Assembly (NCBI GenBank): GCA_030280995.1
Contig: JASXTE010000002.1
Span: forward strand, 26,633,683-26,697,682
Length of the DNA: 64,000 bases
DNA from: Hemileia vastatrix
Taxonomy: Eukaryota > Basidiomycota > Pucciniomycetes > Pucciniales > Zaghouaniaceae
Direction of reading: 5' to 3'
A program made the translations under genes and the position numbers. The notes beneath the pieces are model-generated. The model worked only from the letters and a program-made list of their open reading frames with translations. It was not told the origin of the DNA and made no database searches. This document shows, one piece after another, positions 9,522 through 20,122 of this stretch. Every line of letters begins with the position of its first letter. Position 1 is the first letter of the stretch.

Positions 9522-10709
9522 ATGGCACCTGTTCAAGGCACTCCTCCTACAGGCGCTACTACTAAAGCTCGCGCCAGAGGCAGGCCAACAGCCACTAGGC
9601 CTGTTTCCCGCACTCACTCCTTGAAGCCACTTGGCCTTAGGGAACAGCAATATTCAGTCCAATCAGTAGAAGACATCCCACAAGATTTTGATGATTCTAG
9701 TGATGATGAAGAAGGAGAGAATACAATGCACGAGGCACCATACGCCCCTGCTAACCACCCTTCTGGTCAACCTTCATAACCTGGACCATCCAATTCTCTG
9801 GAAGATTTAATGAGACTTTTCATGAAGACCCTTTCAAATTCAACGTCTTCAGAGGGATCTAAATTCAAAACTCCTTCTATGAAATCTCCTGATAAATTCG
9901 ATGGAGAACATCCAGACAGATTGCAACCTTTCTTGCAAACCTGCAAGCTCCTGTTCCATAATGACCCTCGAAACTTCAATAATGACCGATCAAAGGTTGT
10001 TTATGCTTCTTCATTCCTGGCCGGAAAAGCAGCAAGATGGTTCGAACCTTATCTTCTCATGCTCTCTTCAACCGAAACCCACTTACTCATTAATAACTGG
10101 GAAAAGTTTGAAGACCAACTCTTCACGTTGTTTGGTGACCCTAATGAAGCTGACAACGCAGAAATTGAACTTGATTTCCTTCGCATGAGTGATAATGGGA
10201 AAGCCTCTGAATATATCTCAAACTTCAGAGCGCTTCAAACTCAAGTAGGTTGGAATGATGCTGCCCTTAAGTATCATTTCAAAAAAGGACTTCCTTCAAG
10301 GATTCTGGATCAGTTAAATCTTCACGGTCAGAAGATGACTACTTTAACAGATTTAATGGATCAAACCCTCGAACTTGACGGCATTTACCAAGGACGACTT
10401 CAACATCGTCGATACACCAACAAATCTCAAGGCTTGAATTTCAAATCGGGGCCTTCTTCACACCCAGGATTAACTCAATCCTCCTTGACTCAATCCAAAC
10501 CTATTAAGGGAAAGGACAAACCTCGACTGAAAAGCTCAACCCCAGGCGATATCAGTAAAGTACTGGATACTAAAGGGGAACTTAAAGAAGCTGAGAGGAA
10601 GAGGAAAACAGATAATGGGTTATTTATGTATTGTGGGAGTAAGCACAAGCTGGAAGATTGTGTAAAATTGAAGGAAAGAGAAGGTACTAGTTCGAAGCCA
10701 AAAAACTAG
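9522..10709 (+). pseudogene. Element B Gag
   Basis: The frame starts at ATG 9522 and has one in-frame TAA at 9777-9779, a CAA-to-TAA change. The N-terminus is Pro/Thr/Arg-rich. The capsid-like domain follows (DKFDGEHPDRLQPFLQTCK, then ASSFLAGKAARWFEP), typical of the retrotransposon gag family. The C-terminal zinc knuckle is degenerate: YCGSKHKLEDC lacks the first Cys (Phe in its place) and has a shortened Cys-His spacing. The frame ends at TAG 10707 directly after an A-AAA-AAC slippery site. Confidence 0.88.
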
Positions 10710-10743
10710 TAGATAGTTTACTTGTGTGAAAAGCAAACTATCT
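10700..10743 (+). promoter_or_regulatory. Candidate -1 programmed frameshift signal (A-AAA-AAC plus stem-loop)
   Basis: The heptamer AAAAAAC at 10700-10706 is in the exact phase for -1 slippage and is followed at once by the gag stop TAG. Four bases later a perfect 9-bp stem begins (AGATAGTTT 10711-10719, AAACTATCT 10735-10743; 15-nt loop). Pol lies in the -1 frame. Between slip site and protease that frame holds a single TGA (10727), consistent with a CGA-to-TGA mutation. Confidence 0.8.
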
Positions 10744-12106
10744 TATCTCTCCCAGTGCACAGAACCTCCATGTCTTAAGGACTGGAGTTGCCTTAAACCG
10801 CTTGAGATTCATTCTTTTTAAGGAGGATATCCCCTTCAGTTGTCTTATAGACTCTGGAGCTTCAATTTCTTTTGTCAGTTTATCTTTTGCCGAGAAGTTA
10901 CAGCTGACATTTGCAGATATCAATCAAACTTCAATTTACTTGGTTGAATCAGAGGAACCCAAATATTGGGTCAGAAAGAAAGTTTTATGGGTTTTCAACT
11001 TTCTGAATTTCCCCCCCTTCAAGTGGGAATTAACAGTCTTGGATGCTCCAAGGATGGATGATACCATTCTTGGCCATGACTTTTTAACGCATTGGAATCC
11101 TGAAATTGATTGGACACGGGGATTGATCACCCTACGGACTAAGTATATTTCTGATTCTTCAATGCATGTCAATAGGGAATTAAACAACCCGCCTGACAAT
11201 GTCCTGCTAGAGGACAAATCTCTGCCAGATGACTTGCAAGCATCTGATCTTTTTTTAAATGAGAAATTGGCTAACCCTTCTAGCTCAATGACTTCACTCG
11301 AAGACGATTTGAATTTCCTCGAAGTAATCAAATTATGCTCTCTCAATTCTGGTCTTCCCTCAACAGATTCTCTTGAAGATGATGAGGACAACCAAATCAA
11401 CATTGAAGCCATTAAATCAACTCTACCAGAAATCTATCATGATTTCCTCAATGTTTTTTCAATCCGCAAGGCCAATAAGTTACCACCTCTTGAACCCTAT
11501 GACCATCAGATAGAGTTAATAGGTCCAGTACCTCCGGCAGGTCCTGTCTATTCTTTGTCGAAGGACGAATATCAAGTTCTTCGAGACTACATTGCAGAGA
11601 ATGTAGCCAAAGGTTTAATCAAAGCCAGTAAATCTCCAACTGACCCCCCTGTCCTCTTTGTTAAAAAGAAGGATGGTAGTCTTAGGTTGTGTGTTGACTA
11701 TAGAAAGCTCAACACAGTCACTAAGAAGAATGCATATCCTGTTCCTCCTATGTCATTGCTTCTTACCCTTTTTAATGGTGCTAATTTATTTTCTAAAATT
11801 GATCTTAGAGGCGCTTACAACCTTATTCGCATTGCGGAAGCTCATGAACCACTGACTGCAATGCGCACTAGATTTGGTAGTTTTGAGTTTTTAGTTATGC
11901 CTTTTGGATTCTGTAACACACCATCTAATTTTCAAACTTTTGTCAATGACATCTTTCAAGATGTTGTTGAACAATTTGTTGTCGTCTATTTAGATGATAT
12001 TTTAATTTTCTCAAAGACACTATATGAACATATTCATCATTTTTGACAGGTTTTAAATCGACTTCGAGGTCATGGACTCTACGCCAATCATAATAAATGC
12101 GAATTC
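10730..12106 (+). pseudogene. Element B protease and reverse transcriptase (5' part of pol)
   Basis: The frame is continuous with the -1 frameshift product. The protease motif LIDSGASISFVS is near 10850. RT motifs follow: PVLFVKKKDGSLRLCVDYRK, FSKIDLRGAYNLIRI (first catalytic Asp), MPFGFCNTPSNFQ, and VVYLDDILIFSKT with the YLDD pair at about 11987-11998. A TGA at 12044 replaces an expected Arg codon, and the frame is cut at 12106 by the inserted solo LTR. The remainder resumes at 13244. It is a polyprotein with no independent start. Confidence 0.92.
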
Positions 12107-13243
12107 TGTCAGCCAGGCTATTCCAGGAGTCCAGTAAATGATATGTAGCTTATAAAACCTGAAAGAGTGGGTAAGAATTGTATTTAATGAATATAAATTA
12201 ATATTTTATTGTATAATAAAATTATCTAAGTATTTTATTATATACAAGTGTTATATTAATTTTATTGGTTATATAAATTTTTTATATACATTTAAATTGA
12301 ACATAATATAATATATTCTACAAATAATGGCGCATTTTTATGTATTTAATAATTATAAATTTTTATTTAATTAATTGAAAAACATATATTATAATTATAA
12401 GTGTAAAATTGACTTATAATATATTTAAATTAATTATTTAAATTTATATATTAAATAATACCTTTCATATAATACTAAACAATAATTAATGACGCTTCTT
12501 TTGACCCTTAATTGTGTCAGGAAAAAACCAATTAATTAATTTATACTAAATTGAGATTAATCACATGTTTTGTTGCGTCAAAGTATTTTTTGTTTCACTT
12601 AAAATATCCTTAAATCTGACTGTACCATCTGTTTGGAATTATTTTTCTCATAGTTCCTATGTTCCAATCTTGTTTAGTTATTCACTATTTTAACTTACTG
12701 ATTTGGGAATTAATGGCGGGAAAATTGGGTTCTTAATTGGGGTTTTAATTATTTGTTTCATATTTTTCTCTACATTGTTATGTTTCATTTACTCTTTAAT
12801 ATATTTGTTTTATTCTATTCTAACTATTGTATTAACAAACATAGTGGCGCTTCAGAGGACCCATTGCCTATAAAAGGGCCTTGGATCATCCCCTGTAGCC
12901 TCATCACATATTATACACTCCATAATTTAAATACTATTTTACTACGTTTATATTTTTTTATTAGTAATACAATTCTAATTAAAATTCTATATAACAATTT
13001 AAAGGTTGCTTTAAGTCTGATAGTAGTTAAAAGTGTTTGCCGCGCAGAACCCATACATTAAATAGTATTATTATTAATAAATCCTAAGTTTTTGTCATCT
13101 CTCAAAGTTGCTCGCCGTTGTTTTCCTTTTAAATAAATTAAATATTTTATTATAATTTATTTCTTTTATTTTTCCCTTGTCCTCCTCCTTTTCTCCTCCT
13201 TTTCTCCTCTTTTCCTTACCATCTTCTAGACAAATGACCAACA
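12107..13243 (+). mobile_element. Solo LTR of another retrotransposon family, TSD AATTC
   Basis: It begins TGTCAGCC and ends ACCAACA, flanked by the 5-bp duplication AATTC (12102-12106 and 13244-13248). Removing it joins the two halves of the element B RT exactly in frame. It has a TATA box (CCTATAAAAGG, about 12869) and AT-rich internal sequence. No internal coding region remains, so this is the product of LTR-LTR recombination. Its first bases resemble the D-family LTR start. The 102-codon frame at 12753-13061 is not a gene. Confidence 0.88.
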
Positions 13244-13989
13244 AATTCCATCTTAAATCTATTGATTTTTTGGGTTTTACATTATCCACTGATGGTTTAT
13301 TCATGGATGATAAAAAAGTTCAAAAGGTCCTGGAATGGCCTGAGCCCAAATCCGTTAAATCCCTCCAAGGATTTTTTGGTTTTGCAAATTTCTATAGAAG
13401 ATTTATTAAAGATTACTCTAAAACTCTTTCCAATCTTACTTCTCTTCTTAGAAAAGATATTCCTTTTGTTTTTACTTCTACAGCACGAAATGAATTCAAA
13501 GCATTGAAGACGGCGTTCACCACAGCTCCGATTCTTTGACACTTTGATCCTACTGCTTTGACAATAGTTGAGACAGATGCAAGCAATTATTCTATTGCAG
13601 GGGTCATTTCTCAATTGAATCCGGAAACAAAACTGTTTCATCCTGTTGCTTTTGAGTCACACAAACTCATTGCAGCAGAATTAAATTATGAAATTCATGA
13701 CAATGAGCTTTTAGCTATTATTCATTGTCTTAAAAAATGGCGCTCTTTTCTCCTCAGCCTAGATAGTCCTTTTCAAATTTTAACAGACCATGATGCTTTG
13801 AAATACTTTATGTCTTCCAAAGTATTAACCAGGCGTCAAGCCAGGTGGGCTGAATTTCTGTCTGAATTTCCCTTTTTTATTTCCTATTGCCCAGGTAAGA
13901 ACTGCATTGTCCCAGATATCTTGTCACGTTGGGACAATGTTTACCCACAGCGGGGGACGCATTTGCTGAAAAAAATCCAGCAAATGTGA
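13244..13989 (+). pseudogene. Element B RT thumb/connection and RNase H
   Basis: It continues pol after the solo LTR: SIDFLGFTLSTDGLFMDDKK and GFANFYRRFIKDYSK are the usual RT-connection motifs. A TGA at 13537 (ILxHFDP) replaces an expected Arg. RNase H follows with TDASNYSIAGV, HDNELLAII and LTDHDALKYF, and ends in CIVPDILSRWDN. The next piece is in a different frame after a small indel in or near the CGGGGGAC run around 13950. Confidence 0.9.
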
Positions 13990-15497
13990 AATCAATCTTC
14001 AACGAATCAATGTTAACAACTCATCAACTTAATTCGATGACAATTCAATCGTTTCAAAATCCACTATCCAACATCCTCGAAGCTCAGTCAAAGGACGATT
14101 ATTTTTTAGGGTTAAAAGACAAAATACTCTCAAAGCAAGGGGCCAAAAAATTTAGTTTTGAATCAGGTCTATTAGTTTTCAAAGGTAGAGTAGTCATACC
14201 CGACAACAATGAGATAAAATTATGGATTTTTAATAGTCAACATGATTCTCCATTAGCTGGTCATTTTGGGGTTGATAAACCCTACCAGTTAATAGCGAGG
14301 GATTTTTTCTGGCCAGGTATGACCAGGGAAATCAAGGCCTATATAAAAGCTTGTTACGAATGTAATAGGAATAAGGCTCCCCGTTACCGGAAGTATGGGT
14401 TGCATCAACCACTTCCTATTCCCTCTAAACCTTGGGAATCTTTATCGATGGATTTTATTTCTCAACTTCCTTTTTCTAATAATTTTGATGCTATATTAGT
14501 AATAGTAGATAGATTCTCAAAAATGTCTATTTTCATTAAAACCACTACTACTGCTACAGCAGAAGATTTGTCAAAAATGTTTCTAGAATATGTATTTTCC
14601 AAACACGGCTTACCTAATGATATTATTTCAGATAGAGGCTCATTGTTTGTATCCACATTCTGGACTCAACTGTGTCAACAACTCAATATCACAAGGAACC
14701 TCTCCACAGCCTATCATCCCGAAACCGTTGGGCAAACAGAAAGGGTCAACCAAATCCTCGAACAATACCTTTGAATGTATGTCAGTTACCAACAAGACGA
14801 TTGGACCACATAACTACCATTGGCCGAATTTGGTTATAATAACTCGACTCATTCTTTGACACAACAATCTCCTTTTGAAACTGTATATGGAAGACATCCT
14901 TGATTCAATTCAATCCATGTAGGAACTAAACATCCTGCAGAACATTATCTTCGAACCATATCATGACTCCAAGAGGAACTTAAATCAAATCTGGAATTAG
15001 CGGTTCGAAGGTACAAGGAACAGGATGACAAAAATCGACAAACTTCTCCTCCTTTTAAACCAGGTGACAAAGTATGGCTCGACGCACGGAACATTTGAAC
15101 GACTGGACCATCAAAGAAACTGGCTGAAAAACGCTTGGGGCCATTTGAAATCGACTCTGAAGTCTCTAAAACTGCATTTTGACTCAAGCTACCTCCTAAA
15201 TGGCAGGCTATTCACCCTGTTTTTCACGTATCTCTCCTGGAACTTGCTGGAGAAACATACCCAGGCAAGAACCAACCTCCTCCGGAACCGGTCGAAGTAG
15301 AAGACCATCTAGAGTGGGAAGTAAGCCGTATCATTGATTCAAGAATACGCAAGGGGAAACTTCAATACCTCATGGAATGAGAAGGCTTCCTCGATGACTC
15401 AGACAAAACATCCTGGGAACCAGCCATCAATGTTTCTAACGCCCCTGAACTCTTAAAATCTTTTCATCTTAAATTCCCTTTAAAACCAAAACCTTAA
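13929..15497 (+). pseudogene. Element B integrase with C-terminal chromodomain
   Basis: From 13929 to 14774 the frame carries the zinc-binding HHCC region (SPLAGHFGVDK, then ACYECNRNK) and the catalytic core: Asp in LSMDFIS, Asp in ISDRGSLF, Glu in GQTERVNQ. After a TGA at 14772 the same frame is recognisable to 15497 with about seven more nonsense codons. It ends in a chromodomain (EWEVSRIIDSRIRKGKLQYL, then DKTSWEPA, about 15315-15440; one core Trp is TGA). Chromodomains tether integration to modified histones, which places B among the chromoviruses. Confidence 0.9.
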
Positions 15498-16354
15498 AAC
15501 TCTCTTTTTTCTTTTCTCTGTTTTTTTTTCTTTCCTTTTAAAATCTAAAACATTTTTATTTCTAAAAAATCCTTTTTGTTTTCTTCTTTATTCTTACTCT
15601 TTTCAGAATGTTTCAACCTTCTTTTTTACAAAAAAAAATTAATAAATAAAATAAAATAAAATTAAAATAAAAGTAAAATAAAAATAAAAATAAAATAAAA
15701 CAAAATAAAAACCAAATTAAAATCAAAATAAAAATAAAACAAATAAAAGATTAAAAATAAAAAATAAAAAATAAAAAAAAATTTCTTCTCAATTTTCTAT
15801 ATACATTCTTCTTTAAAATTTTATTTTCCTCAAACTATCAAAATTCTTCAAGAACATTACACTACCATCTTTCTCGAACTTCACTTTAACTTCTAAATCA
15901 CCTTTTTAAATTCTTCGAAACAAATTATTTCTTTCTTCAAAATCCTCTTAAAATTTTATTTTGTCTCTTCTTTTCTTTCTTTTCTTTTTTCAAATAACTA
16001 AAATCCCTCAAATCTTCAATTAACAAACTTAAATAACAATTTTTTTTTCCTTAAATTATCTCAATCAATTATTTCTTTCTTCTTTCTTTCTTCTTACTTA
16101 ATTCTTTTCTTTTTGAACTTTAAAACTAAAACTCCTTCAATCAAATATTCTTTCTTTTTTTTTCTTCTCTCATTTAAACTTCTTCTTTCAAAATCTTAAA
16201 ACAAATTCTATTCAAATCTTTTTTCTGTATTTTCATTTTTTCTCTCAAAATCTTATATAAAAAATAAAAAAAATAAAATTCTAAATAACAAAGTAAAATA
16301 ATTAAATACAAATTGTTTTCTACATTCTTTTTTTTCTTTTTTTCTCTTTTTATA
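15498..16354. other. Low-complexity spacer: polypyrimidine and A-rich tracts
   Basis: No gene. The plus strand is dominated by T/C runs, with an A-rich AAATA/AAAATA-type tract at about 15635-15780. It separates the 3' end of pol from the 3' end of the convergent antisense gene, so both transcripts would terminate in or near it. Confidence 0.7.
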
Positions 16355-17322
16355 TTAAATTTTATCTTTTATCTTCTCCCAAACCAATCCCTTCATCTTC
16401 TCCAAAATTTCCCTTATCTCCTTTCTAAATTTCTCTAAGTTCTCCCCCTCTCCTACTGGAATCAATTCCCCAATTTCAAGTAACTCCTTAACTACGTCAA
16501 AGGAAGAGGCATCGACAATTTTATCAATCTTGCCGCTCAAGTCTTCAATATATTTTGCTTGTCAAACCTGACGAGGTTTCTTTGACCATACTTGATCGAG
16601 GGTTTATTTGTTTCCCTCCCTCGAGGTAACAGTTGGTAATCTATCCTCCACCAACACTGCCACTTCCACCGCAGTGGGTCCCACAAGGGTCGCTTCCACA
16701 TTTGAAGCTTCTGTCGTAGGGACCTCGATTATGACGTCTGAATTCTAAAACAGAATCATCAGTAATTAAATTTATAAATTATAAAAGGGTGATCTTACTT
16801 CAAAGATTGGGTCAGGCTCCAAAAAGATTCTAGGAGTGACCTTCTCTGCCACCTCCCTTTCCTCTTTGTCATCTTTGATGACCACCTGTCGCTTTTTCGG
16901 GGTTTTCCTCAAGATGGGAATTTCTTCTTCCTCCTCGACAACCTCCCTCTTGTTTTCAGCCCTAGTCACCCAGATGTTCACATCATCCTCAACTTCTTCC
17001 TCATTCCCCCCACCGATTGATCGTCCCCAATGGACACATCCCAGATGTCCTCGACTACTTCCTTCTTTTTAGGGATCACCCAATACTTTGCCTTAGTAAA
17101 CCAACTCTCAATGTTGGCATTCTTTGCTAAGGCGTCACACACCACTCTTCTCCATCGGCAAAACTTGCACTTTTGGAGAGGCCCTTGTGTCCTTGTGCTC
17201 TTCACACAGAAATACTCCATCAACTCGCAAGCCGTGCAAGTCATCGAAAATTGCCGTGTGACCACACCCCCATCCGCTTTAGGGTGTGGATGCGTGGGAG
17301 TTGGTGTAGGGAAATCAGTCAT
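16355..17322 (-). pseudogene. Antisense gene of element B: Zn2Cys6-like cysteine-cluster protein, two exons
   Basis: It lies between pol and the 3' LTR, opposite to the element. Exon 1 runs from ATG 17322 to 16799. An intron of 54 nt (GTAAGA...TTACTGATG...TTTTAG, 16798-16745) joins it in phase to exon 2 (16744-16355). The predicted product is about 304 aa: a Pro/Thr-rich N-terminus, six Cys at residues 29-62 spaced CX2CX6CX12CX2CX6C, a Lys/Glu-rich middle with a basic RKTPKKRQ patch, and a C-terminal helical region. The cysteine spacing fits the fungal Zn2Cys6 DNA-binding cluster, although the basic residues lie in the second half (CKFCRWRRVVC) instead of the first. It is broken by a one-base shift at a C6/G6 run (17006-17011) and by two nonsense codons in exon 2 (one TAA, one TGA). 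A DNA-binding regulator is an inference; a structural zinc-binding role is possible. Confidence 0.8.
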
Positions 17323-17408
17323 AATGAATTAAAGTAATAAAATAATAATTAAGTAAAGAGGAAGGGAAATTAGTGTGGGAAATATTTACGCTCAACGGAG
17401 TTTGCGTT

Positions 17409-17414
17409 CTTATA
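17409..17414 (-). promoter_or_regulatory. TATA box of the antisense gene in element B
   Basis: The minus strand reads GTGTATAAGAAC here, about 87 bp upstream of the antisense ATG and 10 bp from the LTR edge. The related copy at the right of the window has GGTATAAAACAC at the same place (86 bp from its ATG, 11 bp from the LTR), which supports a conserved promoter. Confidence 0.6.
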
Positions 17415-17424
17415 CACAGGCATC

Positions 17425-18227
17425 TGTCACGCCCCACGTGACACTCGAGGCAAAATTAGCTCATTAAATCAATACTAAAGGGTTCAAATCCATACTCAAA
17501 GCTCAGAAAGCAACTCTCCATAGCAACTGCAACTTTCCTTTGTGTAATCGCTATTCAATCGCGCTAGCCAAAAACTCTAAATCTAAATTAGTCAATCTCT
17601 CATTAGTGTGTCTTAGTCTTTTTCCCAATAAGCCAAGCACAGTGCAATAGTTAATATAATAGTACATTAAAAGGTTCAGGAAATTTCTGTGGGTTATTAA
17701 GGGGTAGTGAGCATGGACGGAATGGTTAGTGAAGGATTAAGGGGTTAACGGATGTTAGTGAGGAGGGTCCAGGTGTAACAGATATATTTTAAATGGTTTG
17801 TGGTGTGCAGAATAGTGGATGAGTATGAGGTCAAAGCGAGGAGGAGTAAAGGATATAAAAGGGGCTGGGTTTTTGGTTCGACATTCCTTAGAATTAAATT
17901 ATAAAACGTATTTATAGTTAATAGTGATAAAACTCTAAGTAAAAATCATTATTATTGTATCTTTCTTTATTTTCTAAGTAATCATATCTAAATCCTAAAT
18001 CTTTGATTGTTGAGTTTCCAACCCTTTGAGAGATGTTAAGAATTTTAATATTACTGTTAAATTATATTATAATCCTTCTTGAACATAACTCAAAGCAGTA
18101 GTTCTTCCTTCGAGTCATCTTCGAATCACTTCCTCGAGCTATCCCTCTGTGCTTCGAAGAAGTATCTGAACCTTTTATCTCACTTGCAGGAACATCCTCG
18201 ACCTTGTGCTTAGGTCATCCGGTGGCA
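17425..18227 (+). repeat. 3' LTR of element B (803 bp)
   Basis: It starts TGTCACGCCCC and ends GGTGGCA (GTGACA in the 5' copy). It has the TATA box TATAAAAGGGG at 17854. Its last bases are joined directly to position ~557 of a D-family LTR, with no target duplication. Confidence 0.88.
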
Positions 18228-18850
18228 GGGGCTTGGAAATTTCATTTTTTTCCTTTATATGCTTTGGGTTTCATTAAATCTCTTTTGGATTGCTTATTTT
18301 ACCTGTTTCTTTATGGTATCCGCTTTTATCTGGATTTTCTAATTAGGTTTTGGGTCTGTGTTATCGTTAATTGTGATGGAGGTTCCTTACTGGAGGTCTG
18401 AGTGTTGAATCTGCTTAAAGTGGACGCCATGGGGAGGTGATGGGCCCTCACAGTGCTTTAATTGCCAGGGATAGCAGTGACATCATCTGGATTGAAGGTC
18501 TGTGCACTACAGGGGATTTGGGTATAAGTAAGGAGGGATTTTGACGGTTATTTATTTTCAATTACTTACTACATTTAAATCAAAAACTTCAATACAATTA
18601 TTAACATTTAGAAATATATTATAAAGCATTTTATAAGTTGATATTATCACTATATAAGCTATAAGTATATTCTATTTATCTATTTCCACCACTAAGCACG
18701 GATTTAAATCCAAGTATTGTGAGTTTAATTTGAGTATAACTATTCAATTAGTCTTCCCCTGAGATTTAATCACTAAATAATTTATCAATAAGTAGTAGGA
18801 CCATAAATAAACACTATTATATCATACCTATATACTAGACTATACTGAAA
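18228..18850 (+). repeat. Truncated 5' LTR of D1
   Basis: It aligns with the D-family LTR from about position 557 to the end (compare 20123-21300). The left half is missing at the junction with the element B LTR. It ends CTGAAA where intact copies have CTGACA. A candidate primer-binding site (TGGGGGTCTTTCC) follows two bases later. Confidence 0.85.
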
Positions 18851-19359
18851 ATTGGGGGTCTTTCCTTGATTATTGTTGATTATTTAGTATAAGCCTTAGG
18901 ACATGATTTTTACTTAGTATAGCTCAAAAACAAACCAAATATTTGGGTCTTCTGCATATTAGTGGGTCATCATATTTCTGTGATGGCGGAAAAGAATCCT
19001 TATAATAATTGTACTAATTTTTTATAATAAAAATTAGGTATTTACAGTAGTAACTGTACCCAATATAAACCCAATTTCACTTGGTATTTGGACACCAATA
19101 TAACACCCAATTGAATTGGTATTTGGTTAAAGCTTGGTAAGCTAATAATTAACCCTTATAAAGGTGTAGTTAAACTTATTATTATATTTTTAACAGATTT
19201 TTTTGAATTTTTCTTATATTTTTTAAATAAATAAAGATATAAATTCAGGGTAAGCTCCAGTGCTTTTTTATTAGTAATAACATTGCTAATAACTTTGGTC
19301 TACTAATTCCATAGAGTTTTTCCTTTCTTTAGATGTGATACATTGTAATTCTTAACAAT
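18851..19359 (+). other. D1 leader: primer-binding site and 5' untranslated region
   Basis: No gene. It begins ATTGGGGGTCTTTCC, matching the same place in D2 and D5. It ends in a pyrimidine-rich stretch with an AG (TTTTCCTTTCTTTAG) shortly before the gag ATG, a possible splice acceptor. Confidence 0.55.
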
Positions 19360-20122
19360 ATGAGTGCTCCTCAGGACAGTTTTAGTGAAATTCCTGCTTA
19401 TAATACCAGGTCTAAAGCTAACAAAAACTATCCAGGACATAACCATGGAGGGTCAGCAATACCCCCAGGCAGAGAACATGAGCATAGAAGAAAAAGACAC
19501 CCTTTTAAAAAAATAACCATAAAAAAGAAGTCTCCTCCTCTTCAGGATTAACTATCCCACTTGGCCAAACAGGTTTTGAAGTTCGAAGAATCCAAGGCAC
19601 TCATGTTCAAAGAGGTAGAGCAATTACAGAACAATTGCAAGGTAGGGTTTCAACAAATGAATCAGACACTGGCAGAGCTAAAGGGAGGCTAGACAAGTCA
19701 ACCAAGTCAGAAACCCTCTATCCCAGGCGGGTCACATCACTCCCAGGAGAAAATCTTGGTAGACAAACGGAAATGGGACTGGTTCCATCAACAATGGACC
19801 AGCCACAGCTGCAACAGGAATGCACCACCTCATCAGACTTCCTCAGTTCACCCCTAAAAAGGAAAAAAGCGCAAAAAATCAGGACTAGCATCTACCCCAT
19901 GGTAAGTAGATTACCCTCTCAGATTGAACACAATACTAATAATTACAATATAGGTAATCCTATTGATGTTAAATCTGTGCAGAAAATAGAGGAGGATTTA
20001 AGAAATTTAGGTTTTGATGTAGATACACCTGACTTGTCTTTTGTCCACAATAACAGTACTATTCATAATAATAATACAGTTAATCCTCAGTTGCCACCAC
20101 TTACTAGTGAGATGAGAAGTTC
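19360..20122 (+). pseudogene. D1 gag, 5' part
   Basis: It starts with ATG and MSAPQDSFSE, as in D2 and D5. One base is missing from an A-run near 19510, so the first frame runs into a stop at 19549. The original frame is open again to the D2 insertion point after EMRSS (AGTTC, 20118-20122). The alternative frame coding for a coiled-coil peptide in D5 is recognisable here with three nonsense codons. Confidence 0.8.

Larger units (their letters stand above)
8642..18227 (+). mobile_element. Ty3/Gypsy chromodomain retrotransposon B with antisense gene
   Basis: The two LTRs are each 803 bp. Between them, in order, are gag, protease, RT, RNase H, integrase with a C-terminal chromodomain, a pyrimidine-rich spacer, and a minus-strand two-exon gene. 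A solo LTR of another family (12107-13243) interrupts RT. No 5-bp target duplication is visible at the outer ends, and the right LTR abuts the middle of a D-family LTR, so one end was probably rearranged by recombination. Many nonsense codons show the copy is dead. Confidence 0.9.

Noticed and set aside
12753..13061. 102-codon frame in the solo LTR
   Set aside because: Hydrophobic, AT-driven composition with no second copy to test; it overlaps the LTR promoter region.
15635..15780. A-rich AAAATA-type tract as a possible satellite or retroposon tail
   Set aside because: No target duplication or adjacent LINE/SINE sequence; it is simple low-complexity DNA within element B.
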